Counted from the stretch's first letter, positions 32,293 through 41,451 are shown. The stretch: DNA of 64,000 nucleotides from Halarchaeum nitratireducens (GCF_014647155.1 NZ_BMOQ01000001.1:372001-436000), one strand, 5' to 3'. Notes: generated from the sequence alone by a model not told the origin. Program-made: numbers and translations.

Positions 32293-33463
32293 GGACAGCC
32301 CGGTCGCGGCGGACGTCATCGAGCGCCTCGACGAGCTCGAAGCGCGCCTCGACCCGGAGGCCGACCTCGAACCGATGTCTCCGGAAGCTGCTCGCGAAGA
32401 GTGGCTCGCGCGCCTCGACGACCGCTCGGACTCGACGATTCGCTCCTACCGTGATCGGACGGTTCACTTCCTCCGGTTCTGCGCGGCGTACGACATCGAG
32501 AACCTGAACGACCTGGCGACACGGCACATGAAGGCCTACGAGTCGGAACGTATCTCGGACGGTCTCGACGTGAGCACGCGCAAGAACGAGTGGGGTACAC
32601 TCCAGCGTTTCCTCGAGTACTGCGAGGACCTGGACGCCGTCGCGTCGGACGTTCCGGACGCTCTGGATGTTCCGAGTCCGACGAAAGAGGAGCGCATCAA
32701 CACGGAGAAGCTCCCCATCGAGCGCGCGGAGACCATCCTCGAGAACCTGAAGCGCTACCGGTACGCGACCCGCGAGCACGTCACTTTCCTGCTGTTCTGG
32801 CGGACGACGATGCGCCTCGGCGCGCTCCACTCACTCGATGTCCAGGACGTCTACCTGGAGGACGACGACCTTGAGCGACTGCGCCGTACCTACGAGGAGG
32901 AAGGCTACGCGCCGAGCGTCGTTGAGAAGATGCTCGAGCGCGCGGAGACGCCGTTCGTCTTCCCGCGGAATCGGCCCGAGACCGGAACGCGACTGAAGAA
33001 CGGCGTCGAGGGCGAGCGCGTCATCAACCTCGCCAGCGAGGTCGGCGAGATAGTCGCCAACTACCTGCGCGTGACCCGCGCCGACGTCGAAGACGAGCAT
33101 GGTCGCTCGCCGCTGCTCTCCTCACAGAAGGGCGATGGTCGACTCTCGAAGTCGGCGATCCGGAACTGGATGTACGTGCTCACCCAGCCGTGCGAGTTCG
33201 GCGGCGAGTGTCCGCACGACCGCGATCCGGAGACGTGCGAGGCGCGCGAGCACGGCTACGGGAACAAGTGCCCGTCCGCGCGGAGTCCGCACAAGATCCG
33301 AACGGGCTCGTTCACCTGGCACCGCGATCGCGGCTGGCCACGTCGCGACCTAGAGGCGAAAGCGAACACGACGGAGATCGACGTCTACGACCAACCCGAG
33401 CATCTGACGCGCGCCGCTGGGCGCCGTGATCTGCTCGACCGACTCGACGAGGACGACGAATGA
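32285..33463 (+). CDS. Tyrosine recombinase (integrase), right end
   Basis: A 392-residue integrase related to the left-end one: core-binding domain at residues 34-125, Arg177 (TTMRLGALHSL), His336 and Arg339 (SPHKIRTGSFTW), and Tyr368 (VYDQPEH). It shares the Cys/His insert before HxxR (Cys303, Cys309, His311, Cys318, Cys329). The HxxR-to-Tyr spacing is 29 residues versus 32 in the left copy. It ends 52 bp before attR, the place expected for the enzyme that integrated this side. Last gene of the overlapping operon. Confidence 0.88.
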   Translation: MSEDSPVAADVIERLDELEARLDPEADLEPMSPEAAREEWLARLDDRSDSTIRSYRDRTVHFLRFCAAYDIENLNDLATRHMKAYESERISDGLDVSTRKNEWGTLQRFLEYCEDLDAVASDVPDALDVPSPTKEERINTEKLPIERAETILENLKRYRYATREHVTFLLFWRTTMRLGALHSLDVQDVYLEDDDLERLRRTYEEEGYAPSVVEKMLERAETPFVFPRNRPETGTRLKNGVEGERVINLASEVGEIVANYLRVTRADVEDEHGRSPLLSSQKGDGRLSKSAIRNWMYVLTQPCEFGGECPHDRDPETCEAREHGYGNKCPSARSPHKIRTGSFTWHRDRGWPRRDLEAKANTTEIDVYDQPEHLTRAAGRRDLLDRLDEDDE

Positions 33464-33515
33464 TCGAGACACCGACGCGACTCGCCGGGGTATCACTCAG
33501 TCGCGAAGCGCGCAC

Positions 33516-33530
33516 CTCAACGGTCCCACT
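33516..33530 (+). repeat. Attachment site copy 2 (attR)
   Basis: CTCAACGGTCCCACT, exact direct copy of the tRNA-Pro 3' end segment at 22975-22989, 52 bp after the right-end integrase stop. Flanks differ from the tRNA copy apart from a loose TTTCG match, so the core is 15 bp. Confidence 0.85.
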
Positions 33531-33542
33531 CCCACTTTCGTT

Positions 33543-33568
33543 GCTTCTACACAAACAGTAGTAGAAGC
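33543..33568. repeat. Inverted repeat just outside attR
   Basis: GCTTCTAC and GTAGAAGC form a perfect 8-bp inverted repeat with a 10-nt spacer, 12 bp beyond attR in an A/T-rich patch. A smaller palindrome (CTGAA-A-TTCAG) lies near 33600. The 33531-33750 gap has no convincing gene. Possible recombinase-binding arm or remnant of an earlier insertion. Confidence 0.5.
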
Positions 33569-33750
33569 GCTATCATTCCATTTTGCACGATCTGAGACTG
33601 AAATTCAGAAAACAAGTCCTGCAATTTGGGGCGCTGCTGTGACGGGCGGTTTCGTCCGTAGTACGATCGACGAGAACCCCCAGGTGACGGCTGAGATCGC
33701 ATCGACGCTCGTCGGGAAACGCCGCGTCGTCGATCAGACGCGAGCTTCGC

Positions 33751-35538
33751 TTAGTCGTCGCGCTTGACGGCGGGGTTCGTCACGGCGCCGTTCGCCGCGG
33801 AGTCGAACATGTCGCCGTACTTGCGGAGGAAGCCGCCCGCGTACTGGATCTCGGGGCGCTCGTACTCTTCGAGGCGCGCCTCGAGTTCCTCCTCGGAGAG
33901 GTCGACGGAGAGTTCGCGCTCGCGGACGTCGACGGTCACGGTATCGCCGTCTTCGAGGGCGGCGATGGGGCCGCCGACGACGGACTCGGGGGCGACGTGG
34001 CCGATCATCGGGCCGCGGGTCGCACCGCTGAAACGGCCGTCGGTGAGGAGCGCAACGTCGTCTTCGTGGCCTTGACCGACGACGGCGGCGGTGACGCCGA
34101 GCATCTCGCGCATGCCGGGGCCGCCGCGCGGGCCCTCGTTGCGGATGACGATGACGTCGCCGGATTCGATCTCGCCGCCCTGAACGTACGCCATCGCGTC
34201 CTCCTCGGTGTCGAAGACGCGCGCGGGGCCCTCGTGGTGGAAGCCCTCCTCGCCGGTGACTTTGAGGACGCCCCCGTCCGGCGCGAGGTTCCCGGTGAGG
34301 ATCTTGATCGCGCCCTCCTCGTGGTAGGGGTCGTCCACGGTAGCGAGGAAGTCCGCGTCGATGTCCTCGTCGTCCGGGAGGTCGAGCGTCTCCAGCTCCT
34401 CCGCGATGGTGTTGCCGGTGACGGTCATCGCGTCGCCGTGGAGGTAGCCGCCGTCGAGGAGGCGGCGGATGACGACGGGGACGCCGCCGACGTCGTGGAG
34501 GTCCTTCATGACGCGCGTGCCGCCGGGCTGGAGGTTGGCGATCTTCGGCGTGCGCTTGCTGATCTCGTCGAACTCCTCGATGGAGAGGTCGACGCCGGCC
34601 TCGGCGGCGAGCGCGAGGACGTGGAGGACGCCGTTCGTGGAACCGCCGAGCGCGACCTGCACGGCGATGGCGTTCTCGAAGGACTCCTTCGTGAGGATGT
34701 CGCTCGGACGCCGGTCGTTCTCGACGGCGTCGAGGACGACCTTCCCGGCCTCGCGGGCGACTTCGAGGCGCTCCTCGCTCTCGGCGAGCGGGGAGGCCGA
34801 CCCGAGCGGAGCGAGTCCGAGCGTCTCGCTGATGGAGGCCATCGTGTTCGCGGTGAACATCCCCCCACAGGAGCCCGCGCCGGGGCAGGCCTCGTGCTCC
34901 ATCTCGTAGAGTTCCTCCTCGGTCATGTCGCCGGAGGCGACGCTGCCGACGCCCTCGAAGACGTTCTGGACCGTGATCTCGCGGCCCTCGTGGTGGCCGG
35001 GCATGATGGAGCCACCGTAGAGGAAGACGCTCGGCAGGTCGGTGCGGATGGCGGCCATCATCATGCCGGGGAGGTTCTTATCACAGCCCCCGACGGTGAC
35101 GAGCGCGTCCATCCGCTCGGCGAAGGAGACGAGCTCGACGGAGTCGGCGATCACTTCCCGGGAGATGAGCGAGGCCTTCATTCCCTCCGTCCCCATGGAG
35201 ATGGCGTCGCTGACGGTGACGGTGCCGAACTCGATGGGCATCCCGCCCTCCTCGTCGATGCCGACGGTCGCGGCGTTCGCGACGTCGTCGAGGTGGACGT
35301 TGCACGGCGTGATGTCCGCCGCAGGGTTGGCGACGCCGACCATCGGCGACGCGAGGTCCTTGTCGTCGTACCCCATCGCGCGGAACATCGCGCGGTGGGG
35401 CGCGCGGTCGGGGCCTTCGGTGACCTCGGTGCTACGCAGCTCGGGGTCCTTCCCGGGCTTCTCGCCGGCCCCGTCGCTCGCGCCGTCGGGCACTGACGGC
35501 TCCGTCTCGTCCGGGTTCGACTCCGGTTTGCCGCTCAT
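33751..35538 (-). CDS. ilvD: Dihydroxy-acid dehydratase
   Basis: A 595-residue iron-sulfur enzyme of valine/isoleucine/leucine synthesis. Cluster cysteines lie in [17 protein letters not shown] and [15 protein letters not shown]. Substrate and Mg motifs include [19 protein letters not shown]. The C-terminal beta domain ends with [18 protein letters not shown]. The ATG at 35538 is supported by a well-spaced promoter; a haloarchaeal acidic leader ([20 protein letters not shown]) precedes the core. First chromosomal gene beyond the element. Confidence 0.95.
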   Translation of the reverse strand: MSGKPESNPDETEPSVPDGASDGAGEKPGKDPELRSTEVTEGPDRAPHRAMFRAMGYDDKDLASPMVGVANPAADITPCNVHLDDVANAATVGIDEEGGMPIEFGTVTVSDAISMGTEGMKASLISREVIADSVELVSFAERMDALVTVGGCDKNLPGMMMAAIRTDLPSVFLYGGSIMPGHHEGREITVQNVFEGVGSVASGDMTEEELYEMEHEACPGAGSCGGMFTANTMASISETLGLAPLGSASPLAESEERLEVAREAGKVVLDAVENDRRPSDILTKESFENAIAVQVALGGSTNGVLHVLALAAEAGVDLSIEEFDEISKRTPKIANLQPGGTRVMKDLHDVGGVPVVIRRLLDGGYLHGDAMTVTGNTIAEELETLDLPDDEDIDADFLATVDDPYHEEGAIKILTGNLAPDGGVLKVTGEEGFHHEGPARVFDTEEDAMAYVQGGEIESGDVIVIRNEGPRGGPGMREMLGVTAAVVGQGHEDDVALLTDGRFSGATRGPMIGHVAPESVVGGPIAALEDGDTVTVDVRERELSVDLSEEELEARLEEYERPEIQYAGGFLRKYGDMFDSAANGAVTNPAVKRDD

Positions 35539-35562
35539 TGTCGAACCTTGCCCGCCGGCGGC

Positions 35563-35568
35563 CATAAA
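35563..35568 (-). promoter_or_regulatory. TATA box of ilvD
   Basis: Gene strand GGGTTTATGG: TTTATG ends 25 nt before the ATG at 35538, predicting a leaderless transcript and supporting that start over upstream in-frame alternatives. Confidence 0.6.
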
Positions 35569-35651
35569 CCCAGCGCGACGGGCGCGTGTTGTCGTGGCAC
35601 ACTCGCGGCGACCCCGCGGCTTTCTTTGCGCTCCGTCGCGCGTGCGGTGGT

Positions 35652-36590
35652 ATGCACGTCGCGGTCGCACACTACCCGGAGGGCGCGGGCCACGCCACGC
35701 GGATGCTCGCCGTCGCGCGCGAACTCGAAGCCCGCGGCGCGACGGTGTCGCTCGCCGGCGGCGGACCCGGAAAGCGCTTCGTCGACCTCCTCGGCTACGA
35801 CGAGTACGTCCCGACCCCCGTCGACTACGTCGGCGACTACCAGGGTTCGGGGGGGATCGCCGCGACGCTCACGGGGAGCGTCCCGGCGAGCGTCCGTCGC
35901 GTCCGTGACCTCTCCGGCTGGCTCCGTGACGAGGACCCGGATCGCCTCGTCACCGACGATATGTTCGCGGCGATGGCGGCACCGCTCGCGGGTGTCCCCT
36001 GCTACGTCACGACGCACAACGCCCCGGGGTTCTACGACGACCCGGTCGAGCGCGCGGGCGCGGCCGTCCTCACAGCCTATCAGCGCGGCGTTGCCCGCGA
36101 CTTCTACTACCCGACCGTCTGGCCGCGCGCCGCCGCCGACCCCGACGGCGTGACGCGCGTGCCGCCGCTCGCGCTCGACGTCGACGCGCCCGTCGTCGGC
36201 GATCCGGACGTCGTCGTCCTTCCCAGCACGTACTCGACGGCGCTCGACGAGAGCGTCGCGCGCCTCCGCGAGGCCGGCCGCGACGTGACGCTCGTCGGCG
36301 GCGACGACTGGGAACCCGTCGCCTCGATGCTACCGACGCTCCGCGCCGCCGACCTCGTCCTCTGTCCCGGCTACTCGACGGTGATGGAGGCGGCGGTCGC
36401 CGGGACGCCCTGCCTGATCTACCCCTTCACGAGCGAGCAGCGCGGCGTCGCGCGCCTCGCCTCGCGTGCGACCGGCTTTCGCACCGTCGCCTCGCCCGAC
36501 GAGGTCGTCCGTGCCGCCCGAGACCCGCCGGACGCCCCGACGTACGAGAACGGCGCGGGCCGCGTCGCCGTCGGCGTCCTCGACGGGTAG
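35652..36590 (+). CDS. MurG/UGT-like glycosyltransferase
   Basis: A 312-residue GT-B-fold protein. It starts with the Rossmann strand [20 protein letters not shown], where GAGHATR is the nucleotide-sugar glycosyltransferase loop. It later has [20 protein letters not shown] and [16 protein letters not shown], the donor-binding C-terminal block of the GT28/MurG-like group. Acceptor unknown; glycolipid or protein glycosylation is plausible. The ATG at 35652 is set by the N-terminal strand. Divergent from ilvD. Confidence 0.82.
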   Translation: MHVAVAHYPEGAGHATRMLAVARELEARGATVSLAGGGPGKRFVDLLGYDEYVPTPVDYVGDYQGSGGIAATLTGSVPASVRRVRDLSGWLRDEDPDRLVTDDMFAAMAAPLAGVPCYVTTHNAPGFYDDPVERAGAAVLTAYQRGVARDFYYPTVWPRAAADPDGVTRVPPLALDVDAPVVGDPDVVVLPSTYSTALDESVARLREAGRDVTLVGGDDWEPVASMLPTLRAADLVLCPGYSTVMEAAVAGTPCLIYPFTSEQRGVARLASRATGFRTVASPDEVVRAARDPPDAPTYENGAGRVAVGVLDG

Positions 36591-36677
36591 GGAAACGCTA
36601 CCGCTTCCCCTGACGGGGTCGATCGAGCCGTCGCGTCCTCCATAACTGGTAAGCGCCGGGCGCGCTCATGGGAGCGT

Positions 36678-37514
36678 ATGGCGAGGTTACCGTTCGGCGT
36701 CTCGCGTTTCGACGGGCAGATCGGGGGCGGTGCCCCGGCGGGGAGCGTCGTGCTCCTCGCGGGGAGCGCGGGCGCCGGCGCACGCGAGTTCCTCTACACG
36801 AGCACCGTCTTCAACGGCATGCTCAAGGACGACCCCGAGCTCTTCGACCTCCACTACGGTGATCTCGAACCCGGCGTCGAGCCGCCCGCGGAGGTCCACT
36901 ACGTCTCCTTCTCGGCGAGCCGCGGGGACGTCAGCCGCGAGATCACGTTCTCGATGGACAACGAGATCGTCGCCTCCGGGCTCTCCGGTGTGACGTTCGC
37001 CGATCTCTCCGCCGAGTACTTCCAGTTGAGCCCGGTCCCCCGCGAGTGGTACGCCGACGACCCCCGATCGCTCGCCGAACTCGGGAACACGACCGATCGG
37101 CGGGGCGTCATCCAGGCGTTCGCGGACTACCTCGACGAGAACGCCTCCGACAGCCTCGTCGTCGTCGACTCGCTGACCGACCTCGTCGGCGACCAACAAC
37201 GCGAGCGCTCGTGGGCCGACGTCGTCTACCTCCTCAAGGGACTCCGCAAGGCCACGCGCGAGTGGGACGGACTGATCCTCCTCCACCTCTCCCGCGATGC
37301 GATCACCGACACCGAGTTCGGCGAGCTGATGGCCTGCGTCGACGGCACCGTCCAGTTCGGCTGGGAGACCGGCGGAAACGAACGCGTCCGGACGATGTTC
37401 GTCCAGGAGTTCCGGGGCGTCCTCAGCCAGCTCGAGGAGGACGACATCGTTCGCTTCGAGACCGAGATCCACGAGGCCGGCTTCGACGTCTCGAACGTCC
37501 GGAAGATCCGATGA
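36678..37514 (+). CDS. HTR-like RecA-fold ATPase domain protein with a degenerate P-loop
   Basis: A 278-residue protein resembling the KaiC/RadA-like HTR group of haloarchaea: FGVSRFDGQIGGGAPAGSVV, LLAGSAGAGAREFLYTS in place of the Walker A, and a Walker-B-like strand SLVVVDSLTDLVGD. The Walker A Lys-Ser/Thr is Arg-Glu here (GSAGAGARE), so ATP hydrolysis is doubtful. HTR proteins were first noted near archaeal sensory genes, but no role is settled. The stop overlaps the next ATG by 4 bp. Confidence 0.75.
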   Translation: MARLPFGVSRFDGQIGGGAPAGSVVLLAGSAGAGAREFLYTSTVFNGMLKDDPELFDLHYGDLEPGVEPPAEVHYVSFSASRGDVSREITFSMDNEIVASGLSGVTFADLSAEYFQLSPVPREWYADDPRSLAELGNTTDRRGVIQAFADYLDENASDSLVVVDSLTDLVGDQQRERSWADVVYLLKGLRKATREWDGLILLHLSRDAITDTEFGELMACVDGTVQFGWETGGNERVRTMFVQEFRGVLSQLEEDDIVRFETEIHEAGFDVSNVRKIR

Positions 37515-38749
37515 GCGACGACGAGCACGCCGACGACGCCGGATCCCCGGAGGACGTGGCGACGACCGACCTGCCGCCGGACGAGGAGCGCGGTGTCCCG
37601 GCGCTCGGCGACGCCGACGAAGACGGCGAGGCCGCCGGCGACCTCTTCGAGGAGGTGGACGTCGAGGGCGACCCGGCGGACGCGAGCGCGTGGGAGACGC
37701 TCACCGAGGGCGAGGTCGATTCGGCCGACTCCGAGGACGTCGACGGAACCGTCCGCGTGATCTCGGATCGCACCTGCCACGGCTGTCGCTTCTTCGCCGA
37801 CCCGCCGGCCCTCGAATGCACCCATCCGGGGACGGAGATCCGCCGCGTCGTCGACAGCGAGCGCTTCGAGGTCGTCGACTGCCCGATGGTCGTCGAGGAC
37901 ATCGACGTCGCGGACACGTCTCGCGACGAGGTGGAAGCGCACGTCGAGCGGGACGACGTCGATTTCGGCCGTGACGCGAGCGGCGGAGACGCGGCCCCCG
38001 CGACTGACACCGACGACGGTGGCGACGGTGCCGGCGACACCGACGGCACCGGCGACGGACTGGTCGGACTCCGCGACGAGACGGACGACGACCGCGACGC
38101 GACGGCGGGAGTCACGGATCGAGGGACTGCGTCGGCCGACGACCCGAACGGCGACGAATCGAACCCGGCCCACGACGAGCCGCGCGCGGTCGACGAGCCC
38201 GCGACGGGCGACGAGCCAGTCACTCCGTCCGACGCGGAGGCTAGGGCGGTCGACGACGCCACCGCCGGGGCCGCCGACGAGACCTCCGCCTCGTCCGACG
38301 GCAGTAGCGAGGACGCCGATGCCGAGAGCACGACCGCCACGTCGGACGACGGCGGGCCGGACGCGGCCGCCGCGTCGGCTGGCGGACGCGAGTCCGTAGC
38401 GTCCGACGACCTCACGCGGGGTGACGCCGACGAATCGACCGCTGGCGCTACCGCGGTCGACGCCGACGGGACGGTAGCGTCGATCGGCGCCGACGAGACG
38501 GACGGGCCGGTCGACGCCACGGACGCTCCCGAGGACGACGACGGCATCGCAGACGACAGCACCCCGGACACTTCCGGGGACGACGCCGACATCGAGGACG
38601 ACGACTCGGGGACGTCGACCACCGGGGGTGACTCGATCTCGCCGGACGAGATCACGTGGGGTGACGAGGACGGCGAGGACGACGAGGGCGACGACGTTGA
38701 CGGCAACGACCCCGCGATCGAGTGGGCGAACGACGACGACGGGGCGTAG
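37511..38749 (+). CDS. Acidic, largely disordered protein with a small Cys4 zinc domain
   Basis: A 412-residue protein. Residues about 75-135 form a compact module with likely zinc ligands: DRTCHGCRFFADPPALECTH and then VVDCPMVVEDI. Everything after about residue 150 is low-complexity Asp/Glu/Ala/Thr/Ser/Gly, probably disordered. Coupled to the HTR-like gene (ATGA overlap), so the two products may act together. No function known. Such long acidic tails occur in haloarchaea but this one makes up over half of the protein. Confidence 0.65.
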   Translation: MSDDEHADDAGSPEDVATTDLPPDEERGVPALGDADEDGEAAGDLFEEVDVEGDPADASAWETLTEGEVDSADSEDVDGTVRVISDRTCHGCRFFADPPALECTHPGTEIRRVVDSERFEVVDCPMVVEDIDVADTSRDEVEAHVERDDVDFGRDASGGDAAPATDTDDGGDGAGDTDGTGDGLVGLRDETDDDRDATAGVTDRGTASADDPNGDESNPAHDEPRAVDEPATGDEPVTPSDAEARAVDDATAGAADETSASSDGSSEDADAESTTATSDDGGPDAAAASAGGRESVASDDLTRGDADESTAGATAVDADGTVASIGADETDGPVDATDAPEDDDGIADDSTPDTSGDDADIEDDDSGTSTTGGDSISPDEITWGDEDGEDDEGDDVDGNDPAIEWANDDDGA

Positions 38750-38791
38750 CGAAAGCGGGGACTTTTCGGCGTTCGTACCCTCGCCGCACGT

Positions 38792-39112
38792 ATGCAGTTC
38801 TGCGACGAGTGCGGGTCGATGATGCACGCCGACGGTGACGTGATGGTCTGTTCGAGCTGCGGGCACGAGCAGGGCCGCGACGCCGATAGCGAAGCCGACT
38901 ACGTCACGACCGACGCGCAGGACGACAGCGACGTCATCGAGACGACCGAGAACGCCGATGACGAGGGCAAACCCACCGCCGAGGTCGTCTGTGACGCCTG
39001 TGGCAACGACGAGGCGTGGTACACGATCAAGCAGACCGGCGCCGCCGACGAACCCCCGACGCGCTTTTTCAAGTGCACCGAGTGCGGCCACCGGTGGCGG
39101 AGTTATAACTAA
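38792..39112 (+). CDS. tfs: Transcription factor S (TFIIS-like RNA cleavage factor)
   Basis: A 106-residue protein that stimulates transcript cleavage in backtracked RNA polymerase. N-terminal zinc ribbon CDECGSMM...CSSCGHEQ and C-terminal ribbon CDACGNDEAWY...CTECGHRW. The catalytic acidic pair is in the loop KQTGAADEPPTRFFKC (Asp-Glu). Full length for archaeal TFS, with both domains, so cleavage-competent rather than an RPB9-like subunit. Confidence 0.94.
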   Translation: MQFCDECGSMMHADGDVMVCSSCGHEQGRDADSEADYVTTDAQDDSDVIETTENADDEGKPTAEVVCDACGNDEAWYTIKQTGAADEPPTRFFKCTECGHRWRSYN

Positions 39113-39132
39113 CCATCTTTCTCCGGCAGGGA

Positions 39133-39199
39133 GTCGCCTGCGGCGACCCCCGTACCGCAAAAACATGGGTGAAAAAGGCCGGTCGCCGTAGGCGACCGG
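39133..39199. repeat. Two related hairpins downstream of tfs
   Basis: GTCGCC-TGC-GGCGAC (39133-39147) and CCGGTCGCC-GTA-GGCGACCGG (39179-39199) share the same six-base arms with 3-nt loops. They sit 21 and 67 bp after the tfs stop. They may mark the 3' end of the transcript. The 39113-39612 gap contains no convincing gene. Confidence 0.5.
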
Positions 39200-39512
39200 T
39201 GAATCGCCTCGCTCGGGTCTTCCAGACCGCTCGCTCGGCGAACGCTAGCCTCGTGGTTTGGTTCGTCGGCCCTCGCCGTGGAAAAGCCGCTTAGTCTCTG
39301 TGCGACCCTTCCCTGCGCTCGCCGGAAAAATCTCGACTGAAAGCTATCGCCACCCCCCAGCGTGGCTTTGTCACGATTTGAGGGATTCCTCGGCCCGCTC
39401 TCTCCACGGTGCTCTCTTGGAGCTCATGTCGTTCGTATTCTGACCAGGCGTCCACGTGGCTAACGTTCGCGCGAACGAGCGGTCCGGAGGACCCGGTAGT
39501 GAGCGCGATTCA

Positions 39513-39548
39513 CCGCGAACGCGCACGGCGCGTTCGCGGGAGTTTTTC
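39513..39548. repeat. Perfect 11-bp hairpin followed by a T-run
   Basis: CCGCGAACGCG-CACGG-CGCGTTCGCGG is followed by GAG and TTTTT, which on the plus strand looks like an intrinsic terminator. Smaller perfect palindromes flank it (GTTCGCGCGAAC near 39464 and TTCGGC-TTC-GCCGAA at 39572-39586). It is on the 3' side of both tfs (plus) and pdxS (minus). Confidence 0.5.
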
Positions 39549-39612
39549 TCCCGTGTTTCTGCGAGGAGCGGTTCGGCTTCGCCGAATCGGAGTCGTGAAA
39601 AGACGGTCGTTC

Positions 39613-40518
39613 TTAGTTGCCGCGGCCCTGCAGCTTCTCTTCTTCGGGGAGGTCGGCGTTGGCCTCGCCCTTCATGCCGGCGCCGATGTCGGAGGCGATC
39701 TCTTCGAGGCGCTCGGGGTCGTCGTGGTTGTTGACGGCGTCGACGATGGCGCGCCCCATCTTCTCGGGGTCCTCGGCGCCGAAGATGCCGGAGCCGACGA
39801 AGATGCCGTCGCACTCGTGGTACATCATGAGCGCGGCGTCGGCGGGCGTGGCGATGCCGCCGGCGGCGAAGTTGACGACGGGGAGGCGGCCCATCTCGGC
39901 GGTCTCGTGGACGAGTTCCCGCGGCGCTTCGTGTTCGCGGGCCCACATGACGCGCTCCTCGTGGTTCATCCCCTCGAGCTTGCGGATCTCGCTCTTGATG
40001 TTACGCTGGTGGTGAACGGCCTGGTTGACGTCCCCGGTGCCGGCCTCGCCCTTGGTTCGGATCATCGCGGCGCCCTCGTCGATGCGGCGGAGGGCCTCGC
40101 CGAGGTTGCGTGCGCCGCAGACGAACGGCGCGGTGAAGTCGCGCTTGTCGATGTGGTACGTGTCGTCGGCGGGGGTGAGGACTTCTGACTCGTCGATCAT
40201 GTCCGCGCCCGCGACCTCCATGATCTCGGCCTCCTTGCGGTGGCCGATGCGGACCTTCCCCATGACGGGGATCGAGACCTCCTCGATGATCTCGTCGATG
40301 GTGCCGGGGTCGGCCATCCGCGCGACGCCGCCGCGTTTGCGGATGTCGGCGGGCACGGCTTCGAGGTGCATGACGGCGACCGCGCCAGCGTCCTCCGCGA
40401 TGCGGGCCTGCTCGGCGTTCACGACGTCCATGATGACGCCGCCTTTCTGCATGCGTGCGAAGCCCCGCTTCACGAGGTCCGTCCCGCGTTTGAGGTCCTC
40501 GATGTCCGTTTCGGTCAT
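39613..40518 (-). CDS. pdxS: Pyridoxal 5'-phosphate synthase subunit PdxS
   Basis: A 301-residue (beta/alpha)8 enzyme that builds PLP from ribose 5-phosphate, glyceraldehyde 3-phosphate and ammonia supplied by PdxT. Highly conserved: [57 protein letters not shown] and [16 protein letters not shown]. The ATG at 40518 gives the standard N-terminus. pdxT is not in the window. Confidence 0.96.
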   Translation of the reverse strand: MTETDIEDLKRGTDLVKRGFARMQKGGVIMDVVNAEQARIAEDAGAVAVMHLEAVPADIRKRGGVARMADPGTIDEIIEEVSIPVMGKVRIGHRKEAEIMEVAGADMIDESEVLTPADDTYHIDKRDFTAPFVCGARNLGEALRRIDEGAAMIRTKGEAGTGDVNQAVHHQRNIKSEIRKLEGMNHEERVMWAREHEAPRELVHETAEMGRLPVVNFAAGGIATPADAALMMYHECDGIFVGSGIFGAEDPEKMGRAIVDAVNNHDDPERLEEIASDIGAGMKGEANADLPEEEKLQGRGN

Positions 40519-40662
40519 GCCTCGTGGTAACGCCGGGACCGCCAAAGGAATGCCGGTTGCGGTGCCCGCGTCTGCCGTCGATCCCCGGCGCGCGTCGGCG
40601 GCGAGCGCCCTGCGGGCCGGCGACCACCACGCTATATGCGCTCCGGGCGCCTCGTCGCGCCT

Positions 40663-41415
40663 ATGTCGGCACTCCCCGCGTGGCTTTGCCGCCCGCGCGA
40701 TACGCTCCCCGATCCCGAGGACCTGCCGTGGTACGTCGCGCCGCTTCCGACTCGCCTCGAAGACGTCGGCCTCCGTCTCGTCTGGCCGGTCGTCCTCGCC
40801 AACGTCTTGGGTACCCTCTTCGGCTTCTGGTACTACGTCCCGCAGCTCTCCGTCGAACCGACCGCGCTCTGGGTCTTCGTCCCGGACAGTCCCGTGGCGA
40901 CGCTGTTCGTCGCGTGCTCGCTCGCGCTCTGGGCGCGCGGGCGCGGCGGCGAGTGGGTGCACGCCCTCGCCTTCTACGGCTGTCTGATCCTCGGCCTCTG
41001 GACGCCGTACGTCCTCCTCGTCTTCCGGGAGGGCTTCTCCTACCTCCCGCTCCCGATGTACGCCTTCCTCTGCTGTTCGCATCTCGCCATGGCCGTCGAG
41101 GCGTTCGTGATCCAACGGTACGCCGAGTTCCCCGTCCGCGCCGTCTCGATCGCGCTCGCGTGGTACGGCTGTAACCTCCTCCTCGACTACTTCGTCCCCG
41201 TGCTCGGCACCCCCCACCACACCTTCGTCCCGCCCGAGTCCGTGGGGTACGCGGTCGGCTCGTTCCTCGGCCAGTCGCTCCTCTCGGGGCCGGTCGTGCA
41301 TCCGCCCGACGCCCACGCGCTCGCCGCCGCGGGCGCCGTGACGGTCACCCTCCTCGCCACCTTCCTCGCGCTCTCGACGCGCGTCGCCAAACTCCGGGCT
41401 CGGCGCGCCGACTGA
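40663..41415 (+). CDS. DUF1405 membrane protein
   Basis: A 250-residue protein with about six hydrophobic helices ([52 protein letters not shown], a tryptophan/tyrosine-rich middle, and a C-terminal [19 protein letters not shown]). [20 protein letters not shown] and [15 protein letters not shown] match the DUF1405/YpjA family, function unknown. ATG at 40663 ([10 protein letters not shown]) preferred to an earlier in-frame ATG. Confidence 0.78.
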   Translation: MSALPAWLCRPRDTLPDPEDLPWYVAPLPTRLEDVGLRLVWPVVLANVLGTLFGFWYYVPQLSVEPTALWVFVPDSPVATLFVACSLALWARGRGGEWVHALAFYGCLILGLWTPYVLLVFREGFSYLPLPMYAFLCCSHLAMAVEAFVIQRYAEFPVRAVSIALAWYGCNLLLDYFVPVLGTPHHTFVPPESVGYAVGSFLGQSLLSGPVVHPPDAHALAAAGAVTVTLLATFLALSTRVAKLRARRAD

Positions 41416-41451
41416 CGGACGCTTTTGGGGCTCGCCGCCCTCCCGTTCGCT

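Larger units (their letters stand above)
22975..33530. mobile_element. Integrated element in tRNA-Pro, about 10.5 kb
   Basis: Boundaries are an exact 15-bp direct repeat, CTCAACGGTCCCACT, at 22975-22989 (tRNA-Pro 3' end) and 33516-33530. Inside lie two related tyrosine integrases next to the two ends, a third short recombinase, an Orc1/Cdc6 initiator, a PIN-domain pair, hicAB, a phiH1-like repressor, and small membrane and zinc proteins. Parts (26.5-28.3 kb) are clearly lower in GC than the chromosome. No capsid, terminase or portal gene is recognisable, so an integrative plasmid or decayed provirus is more likely than a full virus. It may be composite. Confidence 0.85.

Noticed and set aside
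33426-33767. A 113-codon frame crossing attR
   Set aside because: It overlaps the 3' end of the integrase, the attachment core and the ilvD end. It shows no protein-like composition and has no plausible start context.
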